Made by a program: the position numbers and the translations under genes. A model generated the notes under the pieces. It worked only from the letters and a program-made list of their open reading frames with translations, did no database searches and was not told the origin of the DNA. A stretch of DNA of 64,000 bases. Source: Saccharothrix espanaensis DSM 44229 (GTDB taxonomy: Bacteria; Actinomycetota; Actinomycetes; Mycobacteriales; Pseudonocardiaceae). The stretch lies in NCBI RefSeq assembly GCF_000328705.1, contig NC_019673.1, forward strand, positions 4,402,001 through 4,466,000, in the 5' to 3' direction. The first letter of the stretch is position 1, and each line of letters begins with the position of its first letter. Positions 57,530-64,000 of this stretch are shown piece after piece.

Positions 57530-58612
57530 TTACTCCAACACCACCGGCAGCGCCGTGAGCCGGCTGCCCAGGATTCCGCCGGGGCCGGTGTGCCGGAGGT
57601 CGTCGAGCGGCACGGCCAGGCGCGCGCCGGGGTAGTCCGACCGCAGCACCGCCACCACCGCGCGCAGCTCCAGCAGGGCGAGCTGCGCGCCGACGCAGAA
57701 GTGGGGACCCGCGCCGAAGGTCAGGTCGTCGGCGCGGGTCGGATCGGCGTTGACGGCCTCGACGTCCACCAGCACGGGGGAGTGCGCGGGCAGCCGCTCG
57801 CCCGCCAGGTGGAGTTCGGCGGTGGTGAACCGCCACAGCGTGTACGGGGCGGGCGGGTGCCGGCGCAGGACGTCCCGGACGAAGTCGGCTTCCGTTGCCG
57901 CGCCGGGCTTTTCGGCGAGTGCGTGGGCGATGGTGAAGCCCAGCGAGGCGTCCGTGGTGAGCTGGCCGGCGAAGATCAGGCTGAACAGGTGGTAGCGCAC
58001 CTGCTGCCGGGTCGTGCCGGGCGGGACGCGGTCGCGCAGCTCGGCAGCCAGGCCGTCGTGGGCCAGCCCTTCCTCGGCCACGGCCTCCAGCTCGGCGATC
58101 GCCGTGGTCGAGTCGCCGGTGACCAGCAGCCGGCACGCGGCGGCGGCCCGGTCGACGTGCGCGAGCGGGACGCCGAGCAGGTCCAGCAGCACGGTCAGCG
58201 GGTAGCGGGTGGTGAAGTCGGCCATCAGGTCGACCTCGCGAGGCAGGTCCGCGAGCAGCTGGCGGGCGGTGTCGTGGACGCGCTCGGCGTTGTCAAACAC
58301 CCGCTTCGCGCTCAACAACGGGGCGTGGGCGCGGCGGAGCAGGGCGTGCTCGGCCCCGTCGAGCGTGGTCAACGCGGGCTGCTCGGCAGCCGTCCGCTCC
58401 AGGCCGGCCAGGTGGGGGTCCCACGGCGCGGCGGCCGGGTCCTTGACGATCCGAGGATCGGCGAGCACAACCCGCGCCAACTCGGCATCCCGAACGATCC
58501 ACACCGACCCGCCCGCCGGCGCTTCGACCCGAACGACAGGCCCGGCACGGCGCGAAGTGCGCTCCGGGTCCGTTTCGGTGATCCCGCGATTCACGGCGGC
58601 GAAGTGGCGCAC
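57530..58612 (-). CDS. Cytochrome P450
   Basis: A 360-residue soluble bacterial P450. The heme-thiolate motif FGAGPHFCVGAQLA and the I-helix oxygen-binding segment FAGQLTTD are intact. In the K helix the usual ExxR reads RDVLRR, with Asp in place of Glu. GTG 58612 is chosen because GGGGGAG lies 5 nt upstream; the longer frame from ATG 58654 would read through the two operator palindromes. It is slightly shorter than the usual ~400 residues. It is divergent from a MarR gene. Confidence 0.87.
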   Translation of the reverse strand: MRHFAAVNRGITETDPERTSRRAGPVVRVEAPAGGSVWIVRDAELARVVLADPRIVKDPAAAPWDPHLAGLERTAAEQPALTTLDGAEHALLRRAHAPLLSAKRVFDNAERVHDTARQLLADLPREVDLMADFTTRYPLTVLLDLLGVPLAHVDRAAAACRLLVTGDSTTAIAELEAVAEEGLAHDGLAAELRDRVPPGTTRQQVRYHLFSLIFAGQLTTDASLGFTIAHALAEKPGAATEADFVRDVLRRHPPAPYTLWRFTTAELHLAGERLPAHSPVLVDVEAVNADPTRADDLTFGAGPHFCVGAQLALLELRAVVAVLRSDYPGARLAVPLDDLRHTGPGGILGSRLTALPVVLE

Positions 58613-58632
58613 CAGAACTCCCCCAATGGTAG

Positions 58633-58664
58633 CTTCATTCTGAAGTAGCTTCATGATGAAGCTA
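58633..58664. promoter_or_regulatory. Tandem MarR operator candidates upstream of P450
   Basis: Two related palindromes 16 bp apart: CTTCA-TTC-TGAAG (58633-58645) and the perfect TAGCTTCA-TGA-TGAAGCTA (58646-58664). They lie 20-50 bp upstream of the P450 start, suited to control by the divergent MarR protein. Confidence 0.7.
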
Positions 58665-58690
58665 ATCTGCCCGCCGGTACGTTGTCAACG

Positions 58691-58801
58691 CACGCGATCA
58701 AGCACACGCGTCCAGGCGCACACGTTCAGACCCACGCCTTCAGACACACGCGATCAGGCGCACACGTTCAGACACACGCGATCAAGACACATGCGAACAA
58801 G
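58691..58801. repeat. Degenerate tandem repeat, CACGnnnTCA-type units
   Basis: About eight head-to-tail units of 12-16 bp, such as CACGCGATCAAGCA, CACGTTCAGACC, CACGCCTTCAGACA and CACGCGATCAGGCGCA. A ~28-bp composite unit recurs. The array fills the space between the operator pair and the MarR start. Confidence 0.75.
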
Positions 58802-58810
58802 GGATTGGCG

Positions 58811-59320
58811 ATGGACGAGCCCGGCGAACGCGCCGCGCGACTGCTGGACGGCCTGCGCACGTTCGGCGCGAACTACACCGACTTCACCGCCCGCTTCGCG
58901 ACCTGGCTCGGCCTGCACGCCACCGACGCCACCGCGCTCGCCGAGATCCTCTACGCCGAGGACCAGGGCACCCCGCTCACCCCGACCAGGCTCAGCGAAC
59001 GCCTGGCCCTCACCACCGGGGCGACCACGAACCTGCTCAACCGGCTGGAAAAGCTCGGCCACGTCGTACGCACCCGCGAGCACACCGACCGACGCATGGT
59101 CACCCTGCGCAGCAGCCCCGACATCGAAGCACCCGCCCGGCAGTTCTTCGGCCCGCTGGCCGGCCACCTGGACACCCTCGTCGCCCAGTACCAACCCGAC
59201 CAACTGGACCTGATCGAGAACTTCCTCGACCGCCTGCGCGACACCATGGCCGCCGCCGTCGCCGACCCACCCCCGGTCCGCCCGTCGATCGCCGAGCCGA
59301 ACACCACCTCCCGGCCGTGA
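58811..59320 (+). CDS. MarR family transcriptional regulator
   Basis: A 169-residue MarR repressor with the winged helix TPTRLSERLALTTGATTNLL (~residues 58-77) and the wing RLEKLGHVVRTREHTDRRMV. ATG 58811 begins the conserved part; the frame is open upstream only through the tandem repeats, which encode low-complexity His/Thr residues. It is divergent from the P450 gene, with two palindromes between. Confidence 0.85.
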   Translation: MDEPGERAARLLDGLRTFGANYTDFTARFATWLGLHATDATALAEILYAEDQGTPLTPTRLSERLALTTGATTNLLNRLEKLGHVVRTREHTDRRMVTLRSSPDIEAPARQFFGPLAGHLDTLVAQYQPDQLDLIENFLDRLRDTMAAAVADPPPVRPSIAEPNTTSRP

Positions 59321-59624
59321 CGACGCGGCGCCGGATGCGCAACGTGGGCCGACACGCCCGCCCCGTCCGCACCGCGCCCCTCCGCGCTGGTCTCAGACGA
59401 CCGGTGCCGAAGCGTTGGCGCGGGGCGTTGCGGTGTGGCGCTGTGGTGTGGCGCTGTGGTGGGTCGCCGGAGTCGCCTCCGTGCCTATTTAGGCTCATGC
59501 TGCGAACCCATCTCCAGGTTGTCACGATCCACGCGCTTCACCTGAACGAGCGACGAGTTTCTAGGCGGTGGTGGGGTTGTGAGGTTCGTGGGGGCGGCAA
59601 CCGGTGGGCTGGGGTGCGTTGGGG
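59321..59624. other. Intergenic region between convergent genes
   Basis: About 300 bp with no supportable gene. It contains two tandem copies of GTGTGGCGCTGTG (59433-59458) and a short lower-GC stretch near 59485-59570. No clear terminator is seen. Confidence 0.45.
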
Positions 59625-60263
59625 TCAGAGCAGGTGTTTGCGTCGGGGTGTGGGTGGGGATGGTAGGCCGGTGGCGCGGGGTGCTGTTCCGGAGTGGGCC
59701 CATCTTGCCAGTAGGGTTCGGTCTACCAGGGTTATCCCGGTTGCCTGGGCCACGTCGCGGGCCGGTCTCGTGTAGCTCGTCGTGGTGATCATCAGGGCGT
59801 GGTGGGCGCCGTGCAGGGCGCGGGCGGTTCCGGCGAAGCGTTGTACGTCCGGGCTTCTTACCTTCGAGATCTCCGGGTTGTAGCGCTTGCACTGCACCAC
59901 GATCCGCCGGCCGAGTGGACATCGGGCCACCACGTCCGCGCCTGCGTCACCCGATCGGCCGACTACGTGGACGTCCGTGCACCCCGATCGGCTCAGCAGC
60001 CGTGCCGTCCACTGCTCGAACTCGGGCCCGCTCATCCCGTCGGTCGACGCGATGTGCCTGTCCCGCTCCGCCTGCACCCTCCGCCGCTGCGCCCGGTCGC
60101 GCCACCACCACACGCCGAACCCGACCGACGCGAGCACCACCAGGCCGCCGCCGACCGCGAACGGCACGGGGTGTTCCGCCGCCAACCTGAACAGCACCAG
60201 CACGGCCGCCACCATCGCGGCCGCCGCCCAGCCCGATCTCCGCTTCTTCTTCCGTCGCCCCAT
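59625..60263 (-). CDS. Membrane-anchored Mrr-like restriction endonuclease domain protein
   Basis: A 212-residue protein with a basic N-terminus (MGRRKKKRRSGW) and two hydrophobic segments (~residues 13-28 and ~33-52). A PD-(D/E)xK nuclease domain of the Mrr_cat/DUF2034 type follows (~75-190): GPEFEQWTARLL, then DAGADVVARCPLGRRIVVQC and KRY, giving the D...QxK core, and VQRFAGTARALHGAHHALMI. It may cut foreign or modified DNA near the membrane; no methylase is nearby. GGAGG precedes ATG 60263. Confidence 0.83.
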   Translation of the reverse strand: MGRRKKKRRSGWAAAAMVAAVLVLFRLAAEHPVPFAVGGGLVVLASVGFGVWWWRDRAQRRRVQAERDRHIASTDGMSGPEFEQWTARLLSRSGCTDVHVVGRSGDAGADVVARCPLGRRIVVQCKRYNPEISKVRSPDVQRFAGTARALHGAHHALMITTTSYTRPARDVAQATGITLVDRTLLARWAHSGTAPRATGLPSPPTPRRKHLL

Positions 60264-60334
60264 CTCGCCCCCCGACCTCCCAGCGTGGACGGTGGTCGCC
60301 GACCACCACCAGATGCCGTTGGGGTGACACGACC

Positions 60335-60685
60335 TCACGGTCGGTCGAGGACGTTCGGGACGGAGAGTGCGGCTCCCCGGCTCAGGACGGCGTACCGGGC
60401 ACGGGCACCGAGCCGAGCGGTCACTTCGGTGTGCAGGAGTTCGACTTCGGCCACTTCGACGGTCGGCACCGGCACGCCCAGTGCGTGACACAGCAACGTC
60501 GCCGCGAAGACGGCATCCTCCTGGTCGTATAGATCGGAGTGCCCGTGCAATGCCCTGTCCAGCAAGGTTCCTCCTGGCACGACCGACGCGACCGACGCGA
60601 CGGACACGGCGGACACGGCGGACACGGCGGACACGGCGGACGCGACCGACACCGCGATTCCCAATAGCGGCGTTGCGCCCTCCAC
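60335..60685 (-). CDS. Hypothetical protein with Val-Ser-Ala tripeptide repeats
   Basis: A frame of about 116 residues downstream of the cysteine-synthase-like gene. Its N-terminal third is repeats of V-S-A (encoded by 9-bp DNA repeats, four exact copies at 60601-60636) and is hydrophobic enough to be a membrane segment. The rest is GC3-rich and protein-like (LLDRALHGHSDLYDQEDAVF, LLHTEVTARLGARARYAVL). The GTG 60685 start is weak; a later GTG within the repeats is possible. Function unknown. Confidence 0.5.
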   Translation of the reverse strand: MEGATPLLGIAVSVASAVSAVSAVSAVSVASVASVVPGGTLLDRALHGHSDLYDQEDAVFAATLLCHALGVPVPTVEVAEVELLHTEVTARLGARARYAVLSRGAALSVPNVLDRP

Positions 60686-60734
60686 GGTGTCGTGCCTGCG
60701 GGAGAGCGGAGTCCGGTTGTCGCGTCGACCGGTG

Positions 60735-61741
60735 TCAGGCCCGCCAGTCCCCGGTGCGGGTGAAGTGCTCCAGTACGGCGGCGTGCGGGCTCGGGTCCAA
60801 TCCCTTGGCCGACACCCACTCGTCGTCGTAGTACGTCGTCGCGTAAGGAGTTCCCGAGTCGGCCGCGACCAGCACCACCGGGCCAGGCGTGCCCTCGTCG
60901 CGCATCCGGTGCAGCAGGTGGCACGCGCCCCGCAGCGCCGCGCTGGTCGACGGTCCGGCCCGCAGTCCGGCGGCCGCCAGGTGTCGCATGGCCGCGATGC
61001 CGACCGCGTCCGGCACCGGGATGACCAGGTCGACCACCGCGGGCTCGATCTGGGGCCGCCCGATGCCCTGGACCCTGGAGGGCATCCCTGTGCCGTAGTC
61101 CGGACTGTCGGTGACCCAGCCCGGGAAGTAGGCCGAGTTCTCCGGGTCCACCACGGCGACCCGGGTGGTCGCCCCGCGCCGCCGCAGGTGCCGGCCGACC
61201 ACGTGGGAACTCGCGCCCGTGCCGACACCGAGCACGATCCACGCCGGCTCCGGCACCTCGTGCAGGATCTCGGTGACCAGGTCCGCCGGCTCGTGCGCGT
61301 CGACGGCGGGCCCCAGCCGCGCCAGGTGGTCGAGGTAGTGGCCGCCGGCCGCGAGTTCCCGGGCCCGGTCGTAGACGGCGAGCGGCGGGTCGACCGCGAC
61401 GCAGACCTCGCCGTGCTGCTCGATCCGCGCTCGCTTGGCCGCCGACGTACGCGCCGGCACCACGGCCGTGAACGGCAGTCCGAGCAGCCGCGCGAAGTAC
61501 GCCTCGGCCACCGCGATGTTGCCGCCGGCCGCGTCGACCAGCGGTGTGTCCTCGGTGATCAGCCCGCGCGTCAGGCCGTCGGGGAACAGGCTGCGGGCGA
61601 ACCCGTGCTTGACGCTGCCGGTGGGCCGGTGCGACTCGTCCTTGGCGAACAGCCCGTCCACCAGCACCGGCACCAGCGGGGTCCCCGCTCGGCGGCCCGT
61701 TCCGCGCTCAGTGCGGCGAGCGCGCGGTCGGCCCAGCTCAC
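60735..61741 (-). CDS. PLP-dependent cysteine-synthase-like enzyme with apparent 1-nt frameshift near its start
   Basis: A fold-type II PLP enzyme. KDESHRPTGSVKHG holds the Schiff-base lysine, GGNIAVAEAYFARLLG the substrate loop and VLGVGTGASSHVVG the phosphate-binding loop. The natural start is GTG 61741, overlapping the ABC stop (GTGA) and reading VSWADRALAALSAERAAER. The conserved TPLVPVLVDGLFAKDES continues only in another frame. One missing G in the run at 61683-61686 explains this. Without repair, translation could begin only at an internal GTG (61673), giving 312 residues. It is a real frameshift or a sequencing error. Confidence 0.75.
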
Positions 61742-63567
61742 GTGACGACGTCGGTCAGCTCGTCGTCGTCGGCGAGGAAGCCGCCCGACTGGTGGTGCCA
61801 CAGGCGGGCGTACGGGCCTTGGGCGCGGAGCAGGTCGTCGTGCGTGCCCTGTTCCAGGACGCGACCCTCGTCCAGCACGATCAGGCGGTCCATCCGGACG
61901 ACGGTGCTCAGGCGGTGGGCGACGACCAGCGCGGTGCGGTCCTCCATCAGCCGCCACAGGGCTTCCTGCACCAGGATCTCGTTCTCCGAGTCCAGGGCGC
62001 TGGTCGCCTCGTCGAGCAGCAGGATCGGGGCGTCGCGCAGGATCGCGCGGGCCAGGGCCACCCGCTGGCGCTGGCCGCCGGACAGCTTCACGCCGCGTTC
62101 GCCGACCAGGGTGTCGAAGCCCTCGGGCAGGTTGTCGGCGAACTCCGTCACGTGCGCGGCCTCGGCGGCGCGGCGGATGTCGGCCTCGGTCGCGCCGGGC
62201 CGGGCGAACGCGATGTTCTCGCGCAGCGTCCGGTGGAACATGGCGGGCTCCTGCGGCACGTACGCGATCAGGCTGCGCAGGTCTTCCTGGCGCAGGCCCG
62301 CGATGTCCTGGCCGCCGACCAGGATCCGGCCGCCGTCGACGTCCATCAGCCGCAGCAGCAGGCGGGTCAGCGTGCTCTTGCCGCCGCCGGACCGGCCGAC
62401 CAGGCCGACCCGGTGCCCGCTGGGGATCTCCAGCTCCAGGCGGTCGAACAGCGGGCGGCCGGCGGTGTGGGCGAAGGTGACCCGGTCGAACCGGACGTCC
62501 GCGCCCTGCGGCCGCAGCGGTTCGGGCGCGGGCGGGTCGAGGACGGTGGGCGGGCTGAGCAGCAGTTCGGTGAACTGCGCGGCTTCGGTGAGCGAGCTCT
62601 CCAGCCGGCGGTAGACCTGGTTGAACTCGAACATGATCCGGGTGGCGTTGGAGAAGTAGGCGAAGGTCACCATGATCGCCTCGACGCCCAGCCGGCCGTC
62701 GGCCAGCCCGACCGCGACCAGCAGGCCCAGCGCGTTGGTGAGCACCGACATCGGCGCGACCACCGTGTCGATGCGCAGGTTCCCGTAGTCCCACGACCGC
62801 AGCGTGAGGGTGCGCTGCTCGGCGACGCGGGCCCGGTGCTCGGCGGCCTCCCGGCGTTCGGCGGCGAACGCGCGGACCGTCTCCATGTTGGTCAGCGTGT
62901 CGGCGACGTGGCCGGACACGCGGGCGATCGCGGCTTCCCGTTGGTCCACCAGCTGCTGCCGGCGGCGCACCAGCGGCGCGATCACCAGGCCGGTGAGCGC
63001 GAGCAGGCCCAGCAGGATCACCACCAGCAGCGGGTCGTAGCGCCACAGCACGACCGAGGCGAACACCAGCGGGACGACGTTGGCGATCACCGAGAACGCC
63101 AGGGTGTCGACGAACTCCTCGAACCGCGAGGAGAAGCTGAGCACCCGCTTGGTCAGCGAGCCCGCGAAGTTGTCGTGGAAGAACGCCGCGTCCTTGGCCA
63201 GCAGCTCCTCCATGCCGTCCACGCACAGCCGCTCGATGCCCCGGCCGTCGGTGCGGTTGAGGCAGTGCAGGCCGACCCGCCAGAGCACTTCGGCGAGCAG
63301 CAGCAGGCCGGCGAAGCCCAGCACGTAGGGCAGGACGGTCGCCAGGTCGCTCGACGCACCGCCGGCCAGCGCCCCCACCAGCGAGGCCACCACCAGCGGG
63401 GCGAGGTAGTGCAGGGCGGTGTTGCCCAGCGCGGGCAGCAGCAGGCCCGGGATGGAGTTGCGCCGCTGGCGGGCCAACTCCCGGGTGTAGCGGCGCAGGG
63501 CGAGCAGCACCGCCTTCCGGCGGGCGGGTGAACCACGATCGGCGCCGGAGATTCCGGGCACGGCCAT
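61738..63567 (-). CDS. ABC transporter, fused permease and ATPase (exporter type)
   Basis: A 609-residue half-transporter. About six membrane helices (residues ~30-330, ABC_membrane type) precede the ATPase with Walker A (GRSGGGKST), the Q-loop (YVPQEPAMF), the signature LSGGQRQR, Walker B (ILLLDEATSALD) and the H-loop (VVAHRLS). Such half-exporters form homodimers or pair with another. ATG 63567 is preferred because GGAGGG lies upstream. Its stop overlaps the cysteine-synthase-like gene by 4 bp. The cargo is unknown. Confidence 0.9.
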   Translation of the reverse strand: MAVPGISGADRGSPARRKAVLLALRRYTRELARQRRNSIPGLLLPALGNTALHYLAPLVVASLVGALAGGASSDLATVLPYVLGFAGLLLLAEVLWRVGLHCLNRTDGRGIERLCVDGMEELLAKDAAFFHDNFAGSLTKRVLSFSSRFEEFVDTLAFSVIANVVPLVFASVVLWRYDPLLVVILLGLLALTGLVIAPLVRRRQQLVDQREAAIARVSGHVADTLTNMETVRAFAAERREAAEHRARVAEQRTLTLRSWDYGNLRIDTVVAPMSVLTNALGLLVAVGLADGRLGVEAIMVTFAYFSNATRIMFEFNQVYRRLESSLTEAAQFTELLLSPPTVLDPPAPEPLRPQGADVRFDRVTFAHTAGRPLFDRLELEIPSGHRVGLVGRSGGGKSTLTRLLLRLMDVDGGRILVGGQDIAGLRQEDLRSLIAYVPQEPAMFHRTLRENIAFARPGATEADIRRAAEAAHVTEFADNLPEGFDTLVGERGVKLSGGQRQRVALARAILRDAPILLLDEATSALDSENEILVQEALWRLMEDRTALVVAHRLSTVVRMDRLIVLDEGRVLEQGTHDDLLRAQGPYARLWHHQSGGFLADDDELTDVVT

Positions 63568-63699
63568 TCGTCGCCCTCCAGGACGTGGGGATGCGGGTGC
63601 GTCCCCCATGCTGCCCCAGCGACGGCGAGCGCGGCGATCGAATATCGGTTCGGTCCTCTGTGGACGGTGCGGTGCCGGGTGGGTGCCCGGCACCGCCGC

Positions 63700-64000
63700 T
63701 CACTCGGCGCGCAGCGCGTTCGCGGTGCGGGTGCGCGCGGCCCACCCGGCGGGCAGCAACGACCCGAGGACCGCGATCAGCAGGCCACCGACCACGAACA
63801 GCGCGAGTTCGGCCGGGTGGTACACCGCGTACGCCGACGCCGGCAGTTCGGTGCCGGCGCTGCGGCCCATCGCGGGCACGATCGCCTCGTGCAGCGCCAC
63901 CCCGACCGGCACGCCGATGACCCCGCCGACCAGCCCGGTCGGCACGATCGAGCACACCACCATCAGCACGGTCTGCCGGGGCGTCATGCCCAGTGCCTTG
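63700..64000 (-). CDS. FtsX-like ABC permease, C-terminal part only (runs off right edge)
   Basis: The last ~100 residues of a MacB/FtsX-type permease. KALGMTPRQTVLMVVCSIVP is the typical cytoplasmic loop and TM segment, GLVGGVIGVPVGVALHEAIV is the next helix, and the last TM (LFVVGGLLIAVLGSLLPAGWAA) ends in ARTRTANALRAE, the usual xxALRxE tail. Such permeases work with a separate ATPase, expected beyond the window. Confidence 0.85.
   Translation of the reverse strand, partial: KALGMTPRQTVLMVVCSIVPTGLVGGVIGVPVGVALHEAIVPAMGRSAGTELPASAYAVYHPAELALFVVGGLLIAVLGSLLPAGWAARTRTANALRAE

Noticed and set aside
58682-58810. N-terminal extension of the MarR protein by 43 residues.
   Set aside because: It is encoded entirely by the tandem repeat array and is low complexity; MarR homology begins after ATG 58811.
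59321-59624. Possible tRNA or small RNA in the gap before the Mrr-like gene.
   Set aside because: No T-loop-like GGTTCRA sequence, cloverleaf pairing or strong hairpin could be found by eye.

Overview
The window is very GC-rich DNA with strong third-position GC bias, frequent GTG starts, 4-bp stop/start overlaps and many apparently leaderless promoters (a TANNNT box 6-8 nt before the start codon). The gene content (ECF sigma factors, CGNR/ABATE regulators, TPR-CHAT proteins, NarL-type systems, ROK and TetR regulators, P450) points to an actinomycete, most likely of the Pseudonocardiales; that placement is inference. I see no rRNA, tRNA, CRISPR array, transposase or phage gene. It looks like accessory-rich chromosome rather than a mobile element.

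Layout. 1-3.1 kb: a truncated hypothetical gene, an EF-hand protein, and GNAT, DUF6204 and alpha/beta hydrolase genes. 3.1-10.1 kb: a tightly overlapping inorganic-carbon operon read leftward, SulP transporter > DabA > DabB > a second NuoM/N-like membrane protein, with a small exported protein upstream. 10.5-12.1 kb: an ECF sigma factor fused to a zinc-binding anti-sigma-like domain, a membrane anchor and an external domain. 12.2-15.0 kb: aldo/keto reductase and esterase genes flanked by a TetR gene; the same operator sequence lies at both ends. 15.4-18.3 kb: sensor kinase, degenerate kinase and NarL regulator. 18.3-23.9 kb: lipoprotein, a stand-alone trpF, a large secreted protein, a GrpB-like protein and an ASCH/winged-helix protein.

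23.9-29.1 kb holds the most interesting locus: subtilisin-like protease > ECF sigma factor > 160-residue helical/beta protein > TPR-CHAT caspase-like protease, in one overlapping operon. This resembles the TPR-CHAT / Csx30 / sigma arm of type III-E CRISPR systems, but without CRISPR.

29.3-40.0 kb: exported phosphoesterase, CGNR regulator with a tyrosine-phosphatase-like enzyme, erythromycin-esterase family protein, acetyltransferase, AraC regulator, dehydrogenase, polysaccharide deacetylase, and a TetR/MFS pair. 40.0-49.3 kb: a divergent aromatic catabolic cluster (aryl-CoA ligase, aryl-CoA 5-hydroxylase fused to an old-yellow-enzyme domain, thioesterase, gentisate dioxygenase, FAHD hydrolase, maleate isomerase, nitrilase, PaaX regulator) that can be read as salicylate > salicylyl-CoA > gentisate > maleylpyruvate > maleate + pyruvate > fumarate. 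49.3-57.5 kb: unknown genes, M20 amidohydrolase, MerR-PP2C fusion, amidohydrolase, and an MFS/ROK pair with a perfect operator. 57.5-64.0 kb: P450/MarR pair, membrane Mrr-like nuclease, a frameshifted cysteine-synthase-like gene, an ABC exporter and a truncated FtsX-type permease.

Short tandem repeats (11, 13 and 14 bp units) lie in several intergenic spaces; two of the 14-bp arrays share a GATC-ending unit and abut stop codons.
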